Below, one piece after another: positions 51,849 through 63,378 of a stretch of DNA of 64,000 nt. A model generated the notes under the pieces. The model saw only the letters and a list, made by a program, of their open reading frames with translations, was not told where the DNA came from and ran no database searches. The translations under genes were made by a program, and so were the position numbers. How positions within the stretch are numbered: the first letter of the stretch is position 1; each line of letters begins with the position of its first letter. This DNA is from Gallionellaceae bacterium (lineage in GTDB: Bacteria > Pseudomonadota > Gammaproteobacteria > Burkholderiales > Gallionellaceae). The stretch is taken from positions 1 through 64,000 of the forward strand of contig JAIELH010000001.1 of assembly GCA_019753125.1 (NCBI GenBank). The letters are read 5' to 3'.

Positions 51849-52826
51849 TCAAATGGCAACACCCTTTTCATCAAACAACCCCTCGAACAGGATCGAACTG
51901 AGGTAGCGTTCGCCGGAATCGGGCAAAATAACGACAATGGTCTTGCCCGCATTTTCCGGGCGTTTGGCTTGGCGTATCGCAGCAGCAACCGCAGCACCGC
52001 AGGAAATGCCGGACAGGATACCCTCTTCCTGCGCCAGCCGGCGTGCATACAATATCGCATCTTCGTTGGTTACCTGCTCAATCTCATCCACCAGCGACAG
52101 ATCAAGCGTATCCGGCACAAAACCCGCACCTAGTCCCTGAATCTTGTGCGGCGCTGGTTTCAGTGGCTCTCCGGCACGTTTCTGGGTCAGCACCGGGCTG
52201 GCCGACGGCTCGACGGCAACCGAGGTAATCTTCTTGCCCATGGTGTGCTTGATATAGCGCGATACGCCGGTAATCGTTCCACCGGTGCCGACTCCCGAAA
52301 CAAAAACATCTACCTTCCCATCGGTATCGTTCCAGATTTCCGGGCCGGTGGTTTGTTCATGGATGGCCGGATTGGCCGGGTTTTTGAACTGCTGCAGCAA
52401 TACATAACAATCCGGCGCAGAGGCGGCAATCTCCTCAGCCTTGGCTATGGCGCCACTCATTCCCTTGGCGCCTTCAGTCAACACAAGGTGGGCGCCAAAA
52501 GCGGCCAGCAACTTGCGGCGTTCGATGCTCATCGTTTCAGGCATCGTGAGGGTGAGCGGAATTCCGCGTGCAGCGGCCACAAATGCCAGCGCAATGCCGG
52601 TATTACCGCTGGTCGGCTCGACAAGCCTCTTGCCCGGGCCGAGCAACCCACGCCGCTCCGCATCGGCAATCATCGCTGCACCGATGCGGCACTTGACCGA
52701 GTAAGCGGGATTGCGGCCTTCGATCTTCGCCAAAATGGTCGCCGGCGCACCGTCGGTAATGTGGTTAAGGCGCACCAGCGGTGTACGGCCTATGGATTGT
52801 GAATTGTCTGCGAACCAGTTAGCCAT
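51849..52826 (-). CDS. cysK: Cysteine synthase A
   Basis: PLP enzyme making cysteine from O-acetylserine and sulfide. Residues around the PLP lysine '[15 protein letters not shown]', the substrate loop '[20 protein letters not shown]', the phosphate-binding '[14 protein letters not shown]' and '[17 protein letters not shown]' identify CysK. Normally the first reads 'NPxxSVKDR'; Cys replaces Asp here. Length 325 is typical. It precedes the terminator of the ribosomal alpha operon only by position and has its own start signal GGGGG. Confidence 0.92.
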   Translation of the reverse strand: MANWFADNSQSIGRTPLVRLNHITDGAPATILAKIEGRNPAYSVKCRIGAAMIADAERRGLLGPGKRLVEPTSGNTGIALAFVAAARGIPLTLTMPETMSIERRKLLAAFGAHLVLTEGAKGMSGAIAKAEEIAASAPDCYVLLQQFKNPANPAIHEQTTGPEIWNDTDGKVDVFVSGVGTGGTITGVSRYIKHTMGKKITSVAVEPSASPVLTQKRAGEPLKPAPHKIQGLGAGFVPDTLDLSLVDEIEQVTNEDAILYARRLAQEEGILSGISCGAAVAAAIRQAKRPENAGKTIVVILPDSGERYLSSILFEGLFDEKGVAI

Positions 52827-52855
52827 ATGCTCCCCCTTAATGATTTTAGAAATGC

Positions 52856-52881
52856 AAAAAGCCGGAGTAATCCGGCTTTTT
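52856..52881 (-). terminator. Terminator of the ribosomal alpha operon
   Basis: AAAAA-GCCGGA-gtaa-TCCGGC-TTTTT, a perfect six-pair stem with T runs on both strands, located 26 bases after the rplQ stop and upstream of cysK. Confidence 0.92.
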
Positions 52882-52906
52882 GTTTAACGTTGGCACAGCG
52901 CCACTT

Positions 52907-53293
52907 TTATTCGGCATCAACTGCAACAGCTTCTGCAGGGCGATCCATCAGTTCAATCAGTGCCATCGGTGCGTTGTCACCCTGACGAAAACCGAACTTG
53001 AGGATACGCAGGTAACCGCCATTGCGTGCCGCATAACGTGGGCCGAGTTCGTCAAATAATTTGACGACCATTTCACGATCACGCAAACGCGCAAATGCCA
53101 GACGACGGTTAGCCAGACTCGGGTTTTTACCCAGTGTCAGGATAGGTTCCGCGACACGGCGCAATTCCTTGGCCTTGGGCAAAGTGGTCTTGATGACTTC
53201 ATGGCGCAACAACGAAACAGTCATATTACGGAACATTGCCAAGCGATGGCTGCTGGTGCGATTGAGTTTTCTTAAACCTAAACGGTGACGCAT
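52907..53293 (-). CDS. rplQ: Ribosomal protein L17
   Basis: 128 residues beginning '[20 protein letters not shown]', the invariant L17 start; '[20 protein letters not shown]' follows. It is the last gene of the alpha operon, after rpoA, and is followed by the terminator. The C-terminal tail '[12 protein letters not shown]' is slightly extended. Confidence 0.97.
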   Translation of the reverse strand: MRHRLGLRKLNRTSSHRLAMFRNMTVSLLRHEVIKTTLPKAKELRRVAEPILTLGKNPSLANRRLAFARLRDREMVVKLFDELGPRYAARNGGYLRILKFGFRQGDNAPMALIELMDRPAEAVAVDAE

Positions 53294-53332
53294 GATTTGC
53301 CTCTCTTAAACTTCCTAAAATGCGCTGTCTGC

Positions 53333-54301
53333 TCAAGCTGCGGCGACAGGCCAGTTTTCCAGCTTCATCCCCAGCGACAAATTGTGCTCGGCAAGAACCT
53401 GCTTGATTTCGTTCAGTGACTTGCGGCCCAAGTTCGGGGTGCGCAACAGATCGTTTTCGGTGTGCTGGATCAGATCGCCGATGTAATGGATGCTTTGTGC
53501 CTTGAGGCAGTTGGAAGAACGTGGCGTCAACTCCAGATCATCCACCGGGCGCAACAAGATTGGATCAACCTTGGGCGCTTGCACTTTCTCAACGACAGGC
53601 TCGGTGCCTTCCAGTGCGGCAAACACCGAAAACTGATCCACCAGAATACGCGCCGCATTGCGGATTGCCTGCTCAGGATCAATCGCGCCATTGGTTTCGA
53701 TATGCATCACCAGTTTGTCGAGGTCCGTGCGCTGCTCCACACGTGCGCTCTCCACGGCATAGCTGACGCGGCTGACCGGGCTGAACGATGCATCCAGCGC
53801 AATATGGCCGACCGACCGAGTCTCATTCGGAACAGCTCGCGAAATTGCCGACATATAACCGCGCCCCTGTTCGACCTTGATCTGCATGTCCAGCTTGCCG
53901 CCGACTGTCAGATGTGCAATCACGTGATCAGGATTCAGCACCTCCACATCGGCATTGCCGCTGATGTCGGCGGCAGTCACCACACCAGGGCCATCCTTCT
54001 TGATAGCCAGCACAACTTCCTGTGCATTATGCAAACGCAGCACCACACCCTTCAGATTCAGCAGAATGTCGACAACATCTTCCTGCACGCCGTCGATCGT
54101 CGCATACTCATGCAGTACGCCCGCCATCTTCACTTCGGTCGGTGCGGCGCCGTGCATCGAAGACAGCATGATACGGCGCAAGGCATTGCCCAATGTGTGG
54201 CCGTAGCCGCGCTCGAAAGGCTCCATCACCACCTTGGCCTGGGTGGCAGAAATCTTTTGCACATCAATAATGCGGGGCTTTAAAAATTCATTCTTAGGCA
54301 T
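53333..54301 (-). CDS. rpoA: RNA polymerase alpha subunit
   Basis: 322 residues. The N-terminal dimerisation domain includes '[20 protein letters not shown]', and the C-terminal domain has '[20 protein letters not shown]' and '[20 protein letters not shown]', which contact UP elements and activators. It lies between rpsD and rplQ as in other proteobacteria. Confidence 0.98.
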   Translation of the reverse strand: MPKNEFLKPRIIDVQKISATQAKVVMEPFERGYGHTLGNALRRIMLSSMHGAAPTEVKMAGVLHEYATIDGVQEDVVDILLNLKGVVLRLHNAQEVVLAIKKDGPGVVTAADISGNADVEVLNPDHVIAHLTVGGKLDMQIKVEQGRGYMSAISRAVPNETRSVGHIALDASFSPVSRVSYAVESARVEQRTDLDKLVMHIETNGAIDPEQAIRNAARILVDQFSVFAALEGTEPVVEKVQAPKVDPILLRPVDDLELTPRSSNCLKAQSIHYIGDLIQHTENDLLRTPNLGRKSLNEIKQVLAEHNLSLGMKLENWPVAAA

Positions 54302-54318
54302 ATGCTACTCCACGTGGA

Positions 54319-54948
54319 TTACTTGGAATACAACTCAACCACGAGATGCTCGTTGATGGTTGCTGGCAATTCGGCACGCTGTGGCTTGGCCTTGTACGTT
54401 CCCTTGAATCCCTTGGTGTCCATTTCGATCCATTCCGGAAAGCCGCGCTGTTCGGCCGCGGCAAGTGCAGCCTTGATACGCAACTGTGCCTTGGATTTCT
54501 CGGCCACTTCAACCACGTCGCCCGGGCGCACTTGATAGGATGGGATGTTCACGCGGCGACCATTCACCAGCAAGCCGTTATGGCGCACCACCTGGCGCGC
54601 TTCGGCACGCGATGCGCCAAAACCCATGCGGTAGCTGACATTATCCAAGCGCGATTCGAGTATCTGCAACAAGCTTTCGCCGGTGATACCGCGCTGGCTT
54701 TCGGCCTGCTTGTATGTCAGGCGGAACTGGCGCTCCAGCACGCCGTAGATACGACGCACCTTCTGTTTTTCACGCAACTGGCCGCCGTATTCAGACAGGC
54801 GGGTATTCTTCTTTTGACCATGCTGCCCGGGCGGGTAAGCTCTGCGCTCGACAGCACACTTGTCTGTAAAGCACTTTTCGCCTTTCAGAAACAGTTTCTC
54901 GCCTTCGCGACGGCACTGGCGGCATTTTGCATCAAGATTTCTAGCCAA
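54319..54948 (-). CDS. rpsD: Ribosomal protein S4
   Basis: 209 residues with '[20 protein letters not shown]' and the S4 RNA-binding domain '[20 protein letters not shown]'. The four-Cys zinc form is reduced to a few cysteines ('CRQC', 'CFTDKCAVE'). It assembles early on 16S rRNA and in many bacteria represses the alpha operon. Confidence 0.97.
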   Translation of the reverse strand: MARNLDAKCRQCRREGEKLFLKGEKCFTDKCAVERRAYPPGQHGQKKNTRLSEYGGQLREKQKVRRIYGVLERQFRLTYKQAESQRGITGESLLQILESRLDNVSYRMGFGASRAEARQVVRHNGLLVNGRRVNIPSYQVRPGDVVEVAEKSKAQLRIKAALAAAEQRGFPEWIEMDTKGFKGTYKAKPQRAELPATINEHLVVELYSK

Positions 54949-54978
54949 GATTGGCTCTCCCCAAAAATTTAGACAGAA

Positions 54979-55368
54979 TTAAATACGACGCTTTTTAGGC
55001 GGACGGCAGCCGTTATGCGGCACCGGCGTAATATCGGAAATGCTGGTGATCTTAAAACCAGCAGCGTTCAAAGCACGCACTGCGGACTCGCGGCCTGGGC
55101 CAGGTCCCTTGATACGCACTTCAAGATTCTTCACCCCACATTCCTGGGCGGATTTACCAACCACCTCGGCAGCAACCTGTGCAGCGAACGGCGTACTCTT
55201 ACGCGAACCTTTAAATCCTTGCGCACCGCTGGTTGACCAAGCCAGAGTATTTCCCTGGCGATCTGTGATGGTAATAATTGTATTGTTAAAAGAGGCATGA
55301 ACGTGAGCCACTCCTTCAGCAACGTTCTTCTTAACTTTCTTGCGCACTTTCGTGCTTGGCTTAGCCAT
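54979..55368 (-). CDS. rpsK: Ribosomal protein S11
   Basis: 129 residues: '[20 protein letters not shown]' and '[20 protein letters not shown]' identify S11; the C-terminus '[16 protein letters not shown]' is invariant. Platform protein of the 30S subunit, between rpsM and rpsD. Confidence 0.97.
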   Translation of the reverse strand: MAKPSTKVRKKVKKNVAEGVAHVHASFNNTIITITDRQGNTLAWSTSGAQGFKGSRKSTPFAAQVAAEVVGKSAQECGVKNLEVRIKGPGPGRESAVRALNAAGFKITSISDITPVPHNGCRPPKKRRI

Positions 55369-55397
55369 AATTATTCCTCTAACGCGTTATAGCAAAC

Positions 55398-55763
55398 TTA
55401 TTTCTTGGCGCCGGCAATCGCCTTGCGCGGCCCTTTGCGAGTACGCGCATTGGTGCGAGTACGCTGGCCACGGCATGGCAAACCGCGACGATGACGCACG
55501 CCGCGATAACAACCCAGATCCATCAGGCGTTTGATGTTCATCGTTGTTTCACGACGCAAATCACCTTCCACCGTGAATTTGGCGACTTGCTCACGCAGTT
55601 TTTCCACTTCTGCGTCAGTCAGGTCCTTCATCTTGGTGGCGGAATTTACGCCCGCTAACGCACAAATATTTTGCGAGCGCGTGCGTCCGATACCGTAAAT
55701 TGCGGTCAAGGCAATCACAGCGTGTTGGTGGTTGGGGATATTTACCCCTGCAATACGTGCCAT
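55398..55763 (-). CDS. rpsM: Ribosomal protein S13
   Basis: 121 residues from '[20 protein letters not shown]' to '[18 protein letters not shown]'. Head protein of the 30S subunit contacting the 50S and tRNA. First gene of the alpha operon proper, after rpmJ. Confidence 0.97.
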   Translation of the reverse strand: MARIAGVNIPNHQHAVIALTAIYGIGRTRSQNICALAGVNSATKMKDLTDAEVEKLREQVAKFTVEGDLRRETTMNIKRLMDLGCYRGVRHRRGLPCRGQRTRTNARTRKGPRKAIAGAKK

Positions 55764-55822
55764 GCAGCTACCCTATCTTTTGAAAAGCGAAAATTATAAC
55801 ACTCAAGACTGATTTTATTCAA

Positions 55823-55936
55823 TCAACCCTGGCGTTGCTTGTGGCGTGGCTCTGTACAAATCACACGCACCACACGTTTACGAATAACAACTTTGCAGTT
55901 GCGGCAAATCTTCTTTACTGATGCTTGGACTCTCAT
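55823..55936 (-). CDS. rpmJ: Ribosomal protein L36
   Basis: A 37-codon gene absent from the ORF track. Translation gives '[20 protein letters not shown]' and ends '[11 protein letters not shown]', the C+ (zinc ribbon) form of L36 with three Cys and one His. GGAGAAG precedes the ATG. It sits between infA and rpsM. Confidence 0.95.
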   Translation of the reverse strand: MRVQASVKKICRNCKVVIRKRVVRVICTEPRHKQRQG

Positions 55937-55962
55937 TTGCTTCTCCTAAACTGGGGAATGGC

Positions 55963-56030
55963 GAGTGGTGAGTGGTGAGTATGGAAACCAGCTATCCCAC
56001 ACTTACTACTTACTACTTACTACTCCCTAC
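55963..56030. repeat. Short tandem repeats between rpmJ and infA
   Basis: 'GAGTGGTGAGTGGTGAGTA' and 'ACTTACTACTTACTACTTAC' are short tandem repeats (seven-base units) in the gap between two essential genes. They could be slippage-prone; no regulatory role is evident. Confidence 0.6.
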
Positions 56031-56034
56031 CCAA

Positions 56035-56253
56035 TTATTTGGCGCGGAAAACAATACGCGCCTTGCTCAAATCATATGGTGTCAACTCAACTGTCACCTT
56101 GTCGCCAGGCAGAATACGGATATAGTGCATACGCATCTTTCCTGAAATATGCCCCAACACCACATGGCCATTTTCCAGCTTGATTCGGAAGGTCGCATTC
56201 GGCAAGGATTCCTCGATCTCGCCTTGCATCTGAATCACATCTTCTTTAGCCAT
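56035..56253 (-). CDS. infA: Translation initiation factor IF-1
   Basis: 72 residues, OB-fold: '[20 protein letters not shown]', '[20 protein letters not shown]' and '[18 protein letters not shown]'. The start codon overlaps the secY stop by one base (TAATG), so it is translationally coupled. Confidence 0.97.
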   Translation of the reverse strand: MAKEDVIQMQGEIEESLPNATFRIKLENGHVVLGHISGKMRMHYIRILPGDKVTVELTPYDLSKARIVFRAK

Positions 56254-57572
56254 TAATTTGTAAACCCGCCCTTGAAATTGGCTTTTTTCAGCAAGCTTTC
56301 ATACTGGTGCGTCATCAAATAAGACTGCACCTGCGCCATAAAATCCATCGTCACGACCACCAGAATCAACAGCGATGTACCGCCAAAGTAAAACGGTACG
56401 TTCCACTTCACCACCAAAAATTCCGGCAGCAGGCAAACCAGCGCAATGTACACCGCCCCAACCATGGTCAGGCGCAACATGATCTTTTCAACATAGCGCG
56501 CAGTCTGCTCACCCGGGCGAATCCCCGGCAAAAAGGCGCCGCTCTTCTTCAGGTTGTCTGCCGTTTCCTTCGGGCTGAATACCAGCGCCGTGTAGAAAAA
56601 ACAGAAAAATATAATCGCTGCCGCATACACCAACACATAAATCGGCTGCCCGGGAGACAGCATATCGCTGATATCTTTCAACCAATTCATGCCCGACCCG
56701 CTACCAAACCAACCCGCAATTGTCGCAGGAAACAGAATGATGCTGGAAGCAAAAATCGGCGGAATTACTCCGGCCATATTCAACTTCAACGGCAGATGCG
56801 AGCTTTGCCCGCCATAAACCTTGTTGCCAACCTGACGCTTGGCGTAATTCACCAGAATCTTGCGCTGCCCGCGCTCGACAAACACCACCAGCGCCGTCAC
56901 GGCAATCGAACCAAAGAACAACAGCAACACCAGCGGTATCGAAAAAGCCCCGGTTCGCGCAAGTTCCAACGTACTGCCAATCGCATGCGGCAAACCTGCG
57001 GCAATACCGGCAAAAATAATCAGGGAAATGCCATTACCCAACCCGCGCTCGGTAATCTGCTCTCCCAGCCACATCAAAAACATCGTTCCGGTCACCAGGG
57101 TAATCACCGATGTCATCTGGAACATCACCCCAGGATTAGGCACCAGCCCAGGCTGCGATTGCAACGCCACCGAGATACCAAACGACTGGAACAACGCCAA
57201 TGCCAACGTGCCATAGCGCGTGTACTGCGTTATCTTGCGGCGCCCTGCTTCGCCTTCTTTTTTCAATTGCTCAAGTTGCGGAACTGCTATCGCGGCCAAC
57301 TGCATAATGATGGACGCGGAAATATACGGCATGATACCCAACGCAAATATGGTGAAGCGCGATAACGCGCCGCCCGAGAACATGTTGAACATGCCCAAAA
57401 TGCCATTTTTCTGCGACTTGAACAAATCCGCCAATACTGCCGGGTCAATACCCGGCACCGGAATATGCGCACCCACACGAAACACCACCAACGCGCCCAA
57501 CAAAAACCAAAGGCGCTGACTCAAATCGCCGTACTTGCCTTTATTTGCAGCCTTGGCAGGCGCTGTACTCAC
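56253..57572 (-). CDS. secY: Preprotein translocase subunit SecY
   Basis: About 439 residues with ten membrane spans, the channel of the Sec translocon. '[20 protein letters not shown]' and '[20 protein letters not shown]' are characteristic. The GTG at 57572 gives '[17 protein letters not shown]'; the track start at 57629 reads through rplO. It lies 10 bases after rplO. Confidence 0.96.
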   Translation of the reverse strand: MSTAPAKAANKGKYGDLSQRLWFLLGALVVFRVGAHIPVPGIDPAVLADLFKSQKNGILGMFNMFSGGALSRFTIFALGIMPYISASIIMQLAAIAVPQLEQLKKEGEAGRRKITQYTRYGTLALALFQSFGISVALQSQPGLVPNPGVMFQMTSVITLVTGTMFLMWLGEQITERGLGNGISLIIFAGIAAGLPHAIGSTLELARTGAFSIPLVLLLFFGSIAVTALVVFVERGQRKILVNYAKRQVGNKVYGGQSSHLPLKLNMAGVIPPIFASSIILFPATIAGWFGSGSGMNWLKDISDMLSPGQPIYVLVYAAAIIFFCFFYTALVFSPKETADNLKKSGAFLPGIRPGEQTARYVEKIMLRLTMVGAVYIALVCLLPEFLVVKWNVPFYFGGTSLLILVVVTMDFMAQVQSYLMTHQYESLLKKANFKGGFTN

Positions 57573-57582
57573 GTATCCGGCC

Positions 57583-58017
57583 TTACTCGGCGATGCTACC
57601 GCCAGCGGTTTCAATCGCTGCACGTGCACCCTTGGTTACCAACAATCCCTGCAACTTCACCGCGCGGGAAATTTCGCCGCACAGGATAACCTTCGCCGTC
57701 AAAACAGTTGCGGGAACTACGCCCGCCTGCTTCAGCGCCAACAGGTCAATGCTGTCAACCGGCATCTTTTGCAGATCGGACAAACGCACCTGCGCCGTGT
57801 CGTTACGTGTCATCGAAACAAAACCACGCTTCGGCAAACGGCGCTGCAACGGCATTTGGCCACCTTCAAAGCCCACCTTGTGAAAACCGCCAGAACGGGA
57901 TTTTTGCCCCTTGTGCCCACGGCCGGCTGTCTTGCCCAAACCTGAACCGATACCGCGGCCCACACGACGCTTGTTGCGTTTGGCTCCTGGTGCAGCTTGT
58001 ATATTATTGAGTTGCAT
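57583..58017 (-). CDS. rplO: Ribosomal protein L15
   Basis: 144 residues with the basic, Gly-rich N-terminus '[20 protein letters not shown]' and '[15 protein letters not shown]'. It is in the spc operon between rpmD and secY. Confidence 0.97.
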   Translation of the reverse strand: MQLNNIQAAPGAKRNKRRVGRGIGSGLGKTAGRGHKGQKSRSGGFHKVGFEGGQMPLQRRLPKRGFVSMTRNDTAQVRLSDLQKMPVDSIDLLALKQAGVVPATVLTAKVILCGEISRAVKLQGLLVTKGARAAIETAGGSIAE

Positions 58018-58020
58018 CTG

Positions 58021-58206
58021 TTATGCCTCGCACTTAACCATGTAAAACACTTTGTTGATCATGCCGCGCACACATGGAGTATCTTCCAGTTGCACGGTAT
58101 GGTTTATATGGCGCAAACCCAAACCGCGAATCGTGGCGCGGTGCGACTGTTTGGTGCCGATCAGGCTCCTGGTCTGCGTTACCTTGATTGTTTTTGTTTT
58201 GGTCAT
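58021..58206 (-). CDS. rpmD: Ribosomal protein L30
   Basis: 61 residues: '[20 protein letters not shown]' and '[20 protein letters not shown]'. Spacing to rpsE and rplO is three bases each, as usual in spc. Confidence 0.96.
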   Translation of the reverse strand: MTKTKTIKVTQTRSLIGTKQSHRATIRGLGLRHINHTVQLEDTPCVRGMINKVFYMVKCEA

Positions 58207-58209
58207 GTC

Positions 58210-58734
58210 TTACCCCAAGATTTCGTCAATGCTCTTGCCGCGTTTCGCGGCAATCTCGGATGGCGAATTCAATGCCTTCAAGCCGTTCAGCGTGGCGCGA
58301 ACCACATTGTAAGGATTGCTCGATCCGATACACTTGGCCAACACATCGCGCACTCCGACGGCTTCGAATACCGCGCGCATCGCGCCGCCGGCAATAATAC
58401 CGGTACCTTCGGAAGCGGGCTGCATCAACACTTTCGCCGCGCCATGTTTGCCGATCACGGTGTGGTGCAATGTGCCATTTTTCAGGCTTACCTTTGCCAG
58501 ATTGCGGCGCGCCTCGTCCATTGCCTTTTGTACGGCAACCGGAACTTCCTTGGATTTACCCTTGCCCATCGCAACACGGCCATCACCGTCACCCACCACG
58601 GTCAGGGCGGCAAAACCCATGATGCGGCCACCTTTAACGACTTTGGTGACACGGTTCACGGAGATCATTTTCTCGATCAGACCGTCATCGCGCTCTTCTT
58701 GTTGCTGCATTTTTCCTTGCGGCTTAGCCATCAT
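58210..58734 (-). CDS. rpsE: Ribosomal protein S5
   Basis: 174 residues: '[20 protein letters not shown]', '[20 protein letters not shown]' and '[17 protein letters not shown]' identify S5, involved in translational fidelity. Confidence 0.97.
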   Translation of the reverse strand: MMAKPQGKMQQQEERDDGLIEKMISVNRVTKVVKGGRIMGFAALTVVGDGDGRVAMGKGKSKEVPVAVQKAMDEARRNLAKVSLKNGTLHHTVIGKHGAAKVLMQPASEGTGIIAGGAMRAVFEAVGVRDVLAKCIGSSNPYNVVRATLNGLKALNSPSEIAAKRGKSIDEILG

Positions 58735-58744
58735 TCAACTCCAA

Positions 58745-59101
58745 TTAGAACTGCAAGCCATGTTCACGCGCAGCTTCAGCCAACGCCTTGACACGACCAT
58801 GATATTGGTTACCGGAACGGTCGAACGCCAGTTGCGTAATCCCGGCAGTCTTCGCTTTTTCCGCAATACGCTTGCCCACCACCGCTGCAGCCGCCTTGTT
58901 GCCGCCGTTTGCCAGCTCCTTGCGCACGTCCGCTTCGACGCTGGATGCGCTGGCCAACACCCTGGTGCCGCAAGCAGAAATCACTTGCGCATAAATATGC
59001 AAGTTAGTACGGTGAATCGCCAGACGTACGGTTTTTTTCTCAGCAATACGTGCACGGGTTTTACGTGCTCTGCGCTGACGGGATTCTTTCTTGTTCAACA
59101 T
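58745..59101 (-). CDS. rplR: Ribosomal protein L18
   Basis: 118 residues with the basic N-terminus '[20 protein letters not shown]', '[20 protein letters not shown]' and the end '[13 protein letters not shown]'. It binds 5S rRNA. Confidence 0.97.
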   Translation of the reverse strand: MLNKKESRQRRARKTRARIAEKKTVRLAIHRTNLHIYAQVISACGTRVLASASSVEADVRKELANGGNKAAAAVVGKRIAEKAKTAGITQLAFDRSGNQYHGRVKALAEAAREHGLQF

Positions 59102-59112
59102 ATCCGCCTCAA

Positions 59113-59646
59113 TTATTTCTTCTTGGTTTCTTTCAGGATCACTACTTCATCGCTATAACGCACGCCTTTGCCCTTGTAGGGTTCAGGTTCACGGAAAGCG
59201 CGAATTTCGGCAGCAACCTGCCCAACCCGCTGCTTGTCCATGCCCTTCAGCACGATGTCGGTTTGCGTCGGCGTTTCAACCTTGATGCCGGCAGGCATCT
59301 TGTAAACGACCGGATGCGAATACCCCAGGGTCAGATTCAACGTATCGCCCGCAGCCTGTGCGCGATAACCCACGCCCACCAGCGTCAACTTACGCTCAAA
59401 ACCTTTGCTCACACCTTGCACCATATTGGCCAGCAAAGCGCGTATCGTGCCGGACATCGCATCAGCTTCGGTAGATTCGTTTTGCACTTTGCACAACAAG
59501 CTATCGCCTTCGCGCACCACACTCACACCACCCGACAAAACCTGTTTCAGCGTGCCCAACGGCCCTTTCACCGAAACCTCATTTGCAGCCAGCGCAACTT
59601 CAACGCCACTCGGCACAAGAACTGGATTTTTAGCAACTCTAGACAT
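59113..59646 (-). CDS. rplF: Ribosomal protein L6
   Basis: 177 residues beginning '[20 protein letters not shown]', with '[20 protein letters not shown]' and '[20 protein letters not shown]' near the end. Confidence 0.97.
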   Translation of the reverse strand: MSRVAKNPVLVPSGVEVALAANEVSVKGPLGTLKQVLSGGVSVVREGDSLLCKVQNESTEADAMSGTIRALLANMVQGVSKGFERKLTLVGVGYRAQAAGDTLNLTLGYSHPVVYKMPAGIKVETPTQTDIVLKGMDKQRVGQVAAEIRAFREPEPYKGKGVRYSDEVVILKETKKK

Positions 59647-59658
59647 ATGCTTACCTCG

Positions 59659-60057
59659 CTACGCGACTACGCACAGCACTTCACCGCCAATACCATTGGC
59701 GCGCGCTTTGCGGTCGGTCATCAAGCCCTTGGAAGTGGAAACGATGGCAATACCAAGACCGTTCATCACCTTGGGAATATCTTCGGAGCCCTTGTAAATA
59801 CGCAATCCCGGACGGCTGATACGCTGTATTTTTTCGATCACCGGGCGACCGCTGTAGTACTTGAGGCTGATTTCCAGCGTGGCTTTGCCGCCCTCGCCCT
59901 TGATAACACTGAAGCCATCAACATAACCTTCGTCTTTAAGAACCTCGGCAATTGCCACCTTCAACTTGGAAGAAGGCATAACCACCGACGTTTTTTCCGC
60001 CATCTGCGCATTGCGAATGCGCGTCAACATGTCGGAGATTGGATCACTCATACTCAT
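59659..60057 (-). CDS. rpsH: Ribosomal protein S8
   Basis: 132 residues, '[20 protein letters not shown]' to '[18 protein letters not shown]'. AGGAG lies six bases before the first ATG, which favours the longer start. In E. coli S8 is the translational repressor of the spc operon. Confidence 0.97.
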   Translation of the reverse strand: MSMSDPISDMLTRIRNAQMAEKTSVVMPSSKLKVAIAEVLKDEGYVDGFSVIKGEGGKATLEISLKYYSGRPVIEKIQRISRPGLRIYKGSEDIPKVMNGLGIAIVSTSKGLMTDRKARANGIGGEVLCVVA

Positions 60058-60066
60058 ATAATTCTC

Positions 60067-60372
60067 CTACCAGCTGGCCTTGACGATACCGGGTATTTCA
60101 CCGCGCATCGCGAATTCACGCACCTTGATACGCCCCAAACCAAATTTTCTGAAAGTACCGCGCGGACGCCCGGTCAGCGCACAACGATTGCGCAAACGCA
60201 CCGGACTGGCGTTACGCGGCAATGCCTGCAATTTCAGACGCGCAGCAGCGCGCTCTTCTTCGCTGAGATTCACGTTGGAAGCTGCTGCCAGCAACTCTGC
60301 GCGCTTGGCCGCAAACTTCTTCACTGTGTCGCGGCGTTTCTGCTCACGGTTGATCAATGCCATCTTAGCCAT
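60067..60372 (-). CDS. rpsN: Ribosomal protein S14
   Basis: 101 residues, the long zinc-free form: '[20 protein letters not shown]' lacks the CxxC pairs of the short form. The end '[17 protein letters not shown]' is conserved. Confidence 0.97.
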   Translation of the reverse strand: MAKMALINREQKRRDTVKKFAAKRAELLAAASNVNLSEEERAAARLKLQALPRNASPVRLRNRCALTGRPRGTFRKFGLGRIKVREFAMRGEIPGIVKASW

Positions 60373-60382
60373 TAGCGTTACC

Positions 60383-60922
60383 TCATTTCTTCAATGGTAG
60401 TTTGAATGCCAACAAAAGAGCCTTGGCTTCTTCATCAGTCTTCGCGGAAGTGGTAATGGTGATATTCATACCACGCAACGCATCAATCTTTTCATACTCG
60501 ATTTCCGGGAAAATGATCTGCTCTTTGACGCCCATGTTGTAGTTACCACGACCATCAAAAGACTTGCCGGAAATCCCGCGAAAATCCCGGATACGCGGAA
60601 TCGCAACAGAAATCAGGCGATCCAGAAATTCATACATGCGCTCTTTGCGCAATGTCACCTTGCAGCCGACCGGATAGCCTTCGCGAATCTTGAAGCCTGC
60701 AATGGATTTCTTTGACATCGTGACCACCGGCTTCTGGCCTGCAATCTTCTGCATATCGCCAACCGCAAACTCCATCACTTTCTTGTCGGCGACAGCCTCA
60801 CCAACACCCATATTCAGGGTGATTTTTTCGATGCGCGGCACTTCCATGACAGACTTATAGCCGAATTGCTTCATCAAGTCCTTGGTGACCTTATCTTTAT
60901 AAACCTCATACAAACGAGCCAT
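60383..60922 (-). CDS. rplE: Ribosomal protein L5
   Basis: 179 residues with '[20 protein letters not shown]', '[20 protein letters not shown]' and '[20 protein letters not shown]'. It binds 5S rRNA and forms the central protuberance. Confidence 0.97.
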   Translation of the reverse strand: MARLYEVYKDKVTKDLMKQFGYKSVMEVPRIEKITLNMGVGEAVADKKVMEFAVGDMQKIAGQKPVVTMSKKSIAGFKIREGYPVGCKVTLRKERMYEFLDRLISVAIPRIRDFRGISGKSFDGRGNYNMGVKEQIIFPEIEYEKIDALRGMNITITTSAKTDEEAKALLLAFKLPLKK

Positions 60923-60934
60923 GCTCTACACCCC

Positions 60935-61249
60935 TTAAGCGTCAATCATTTCGCCGCTGGACTTGAACACACGAGCCTTGCGTCCGTCTTCCAGCGTTTT
61001 AATACCGACCCGATCGCCCTTCTTGGCAGCCGCGTTATAGATCGCCACATTCGAAATATGAATGGGCAATTCCTTCTCCACAATCCCGCCGGTCAGGCCC
61101 TTTGCCGGATTGGGTTTTTGATGTTTCTTGACTTTATTGATGCCGCTCACCAGCAGGTAATCACCCAGCACGCTCAGCACATTGCCGCGACTGCCCTTGT
61201 CTTTACCTGTGATTACGATAACGTCATCGTTTTTCTTGATCTTGCGCAT
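60935..61249 (-). CDS. rplX: Ribosomal protein L24
   Basis: 104 residues with the KOW motif '[20 protein letters not shown]' and '[20 protein letters not shown]'. Assembly initiator of the 50S subunit. Confidence 0.97.
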   Translation of the reverse strand: MRKIKKNDDVIVITGKDKGSRGNVLSVLGDYLLVSGINKVKKHQKPNPAKGLTGGIVEKELPIHISNVAIYNAAAKKGDRVGIKTLEDGRKARVFKSSGEMIDA

Positions 61250-61292
61250 GATTTTCCCTAACTCGATCTACCTGGACTCGACCTGTTTCCGC

Positions 61293-61661
61293 TTACAGCA
61301 CTTCGGGCGCCAGCGAAACGATCTTCATGAACTTCTCGGTGCGCAACTCGCGTGTCACCGGCCCAAAGATACGGGTACCGATCGGCTCCAGCTTGGCATT
61401 CAGCAACACCGCAGCATTGCCATCGAACTTGACCAGCGAACCATCCGAGCGGCGCACCCCCTTGGCAGTGCGAACCACCACGGCGTTGTATACCTCGCCC
61501 TTCTTTACACGACCGCGCGGAGCCGCATCCCTGATGCTGACCTTGATGACATCACCCACGGAAGCGTAACGACGCCTGGACCCACCCAACACCTTGATGC
61601 ACATCACAGAGCGAGCGCCAGTATTGTCAGCCACATCTAGAACAGACTGCATTTGTATCAT
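61293..61661 (-). CDS. rplN: Ribosomal protein L14
   Basis: 122 residues from '[20 protein letters not shown]' to '[11 protein letters not shown]'. It is the first gene of the spc operon; a strong sigma-70 promoter lies about 90 bases upstream. Confidence 0.97.
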   Translation of the reverse strand: MIQMQSVLDVADNTGARSVMCIKVLGGSRRRYASVGDVIKVSIRDAAPRGRVKKGEVYNAVVVRTAKGVRRSDGSLVKFDGNAAVLLNAKLEPIGTRIFGPVTRELRTEKFMKIVSLAPEVL

Positions 61662-61752
61662 TATTTAATCTCCAACTTTTTCCGCTAGCGGCGGCCAGTT
61701 TTGGAACCCGTTCGGGTTAGGTCGCCGCAAGCGGCGAGAAACGAAGCCGCGC

Positions 61753-61780
61753 ATTATATGCAAATCGTGAAGATATGCAA
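61753..61780 (-). promoter_or_regulatory. Sigma-70 promoter of the spc operon
   Basis: On the minus strand TTGCAT, 16 bases, then a perfect TATAAT, located between rpsQ and rplN exactly where the spc promoter lies in E. coli. The leader downstream is able to form hairpins (TCGCCGC...GCGGCGA). Confidence 0.8.
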
Positions 61781-61793
61781 GCAGAAATTACAA

Positions 61794-62075
61794 TTAAATT
61801 GCAGTGCCCTTTTCCAGCAATTTTGCAACACGCCAGCTCTTGGTTTTAGCCAGTGGGCGGCACTCTTCAATCATCACTGCATCGCCGACATGAAACTCAT
61901 TGGCTTCATCATGGGCATGATATTTCTTGGAAACGCGAATGATTTTGCCCAACAATGGGTGTTTCACTTTACGCTCAACCAAAACCGTTACAGTCTTGTC
62001 CATCTTGTCGCTTACAACAGTACCAGTCAGGGTGCGTTTCAGCTTTGACTCGCCTTTTGCTTTGATTTCGCTCAT
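61794..62075 (-). CDS. rpsQ: Ribosomal protein S17
   Basis: 93 residues: '[20 protein letters not shown]' and '[20 protein letters not shown]'. It overlaps rpmC by four bases (ATGA) and is the last gene of the S10 operon. Confidence 0.97.
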   Translation of the reverse strand: MSEIKAKGESKLKRTLTGTVVSDKMDKTVTVLVERKVKHPLLGKIIRVSKKYHAHDEANEFHVGDAVMIEECRPLAKTKSWRVAKLLEKGTAI

Positions 62076-62266
62076 TTCCGGGCATCCTTCTCGTTCAATA
62101 CAGTTTTTACGCGAGCGATATCACGACGCACTTTGCGCAATTCACTGGTATTGGTCATTTGCTGCGTCGCCACTTGCATACGCAAGCCAAATTGCGCCTT
62201 GGTCAACGACAGCAACTCCTGCTGCAAATCTTCTGCAGGCTTAACCCTCAGTTCACTAGCTTTCAT
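62072..62266 (-). CDS. rpmC: Ribosomal protein L29
   Basis: 64 residues. The ATG at 62266 ('[20 protein letters not shown]') is preferred over the GTG at 62275, which would overlap rplP. Conserved end: '[20 protein letters not shown]'. Confidence 0.95.
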   Translation of the reverse strand: MKASELRVKPAEDLQQELLSLTKAQFGLRMQVATQQMTNTSELRKVRRDIARVKTVLNEKDARK

Positions 62267-62267
62267 G

Positions 62268-62684
62268 TTATGCACCTACCTGTCTAACAACAAATGAGGT
62301 CGCGATTGGCAACTTGGCAGAAGCCAAACGGAAAGCCTCACGCGCCAATGTTTCATCCACGCCGTCCATTTCGTACAACATCTTGCCTGGCTGAATTTCG
62401 GCAACATAGAACTCCGGGTTGCCTTTACCATTACCCATGCGCACTTCAGCGGGCTTCTTGGAAATCGGCTTGTCCGGAAAGATACGGATCCAGATACGTC
62501 CACCGCGTTTGATATGACGGGTCATTGCGCGACGAGCAGCCTCGATCTGGCGCGCCGTCAAACGGCCGCGTGCCATCGCCTTGAGGCCAAACTCGCCGAA
62601 GCTGACCTTGTTGCCACGGGTGGCTATGCCGGTGTTGCGTCCCTTTTGTTCCTTGCGGTATTTTCTTCTAGCTGGCTGTAGCAT
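62268..62684 (-). CDS. rplP: Ribosomal protein L16
   Basis: 138 residues. The start at 62684 gives the canonical '[20 protein letters not shown]'; the longer track ORF runs back into rpsC, which it overlaps by 17 bases in the correct form. '[20 protein letters not shown]' is diagnostic. Confidence 0.96.
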   Translation of the reverse strand: MLQPARRKYRKEQKGRNTGIATRGNKVSFGEFGLKAMARGRLTARQIEAARRAMTRHIKRGGRIWIRIFPDKPISKKPAEVRMGNGKGNPEFYVAEIQPGKMLYEMDGVDETLAREAFRLASAKLPIATSFVVRQVGA

Positions 62685-63375
62685 GCTTTGCTCCCGACTT
62701 TCTTGCTTTCTTCTCCGGTTCAGCGGCAACTGGGGCAACGACTTCCTGCCCAATCTCGCCCTTGAACACCCAAACCTTTACGCCGATGATGCCGTAGGTT
62801 GTCTTCGCCTCTGAGGTGCCATAGTCGATATCGGCACGCAGCGTATGCAACGGCACACGCCCTTCGCGATACCACTCGGTACGGGCAATCTCGATGCCGT
62901 TCAGACGGCCCGCGCTCATGATCTTGATGCCCTGCGCCCCGAGGCGCATCGCATTTTGCATCGCACGCTTCATCGCACGGCGGAACATGATGCGCTTCTC
63001 CAGTTGCGCGGTAATGCTGTCTGCGATCAACTGGGCATCGACTTCCGGCTTGCGCACTTCTTCAATGGCCAGATCGACGGATTGCAGCCCCATGCGCTTG
63101 CGCAATTCGGCGCGCAATGCTTCGATGTCTTCGCCTTTTTTGCCGATCACCATGCCTGGGCGTGCGGTATAAATCGTCACCTTTGCATTCTTTGCCGGGC
63201 GCTCGATGACCACCTTGGACACACCTGCTGCCGCCAATTTCTTTTTCAGAAATGCGCGAACCTCGATATCCTTGAGCAACAAATCAGAAAAGTTTTTGGT
63301 GTTGGAAAACCACTTGGAATCCCAGTTTTTACGAACGCACAACCGGAAGCCGGTTGGATGAATTTTTTGTCCCAT
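62668..63375 (-). CDS. rpsC: Ribosomal protein S3
   Basis: 235 residues with '[20 protein letters not shown]' and the KH-domain GxxG in '[20 protein letters not shown]'. A C-terminal Ala/Lys-rich tail ('[14 protein letters not shown]') is common in this group. It overlaps rplP by 17 bases. Confidence 0.97.
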   Translation of the reverse strand: MGQKIHPTGFRLCVRKNWDSKWFSNTKNFSDLLLKDIEVRAFLKKKLAAAGVSKVVIERPAKNAKVTIYTARPGMVIGKKGEDIEALRAELRKRMGLQSVDLAIEEVRKPEVDAQLIADSITAQLEKRIMFRRAMKRAMQNAMRLGAQGIKIMSAGRLNGIEIARTEWYREGRVPLHTLRADIDYGTSEAKTTYGIIGVKVWVFKGEIGQEVVAPVAAEPEKKARKSGAKHATAS

Positions 63376-63378
63376 AAT

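Noticed and set aside
56307-57365. 352-residue plus-strand ORF opposite secY
   Set aside because: Antisense shadow of secY.
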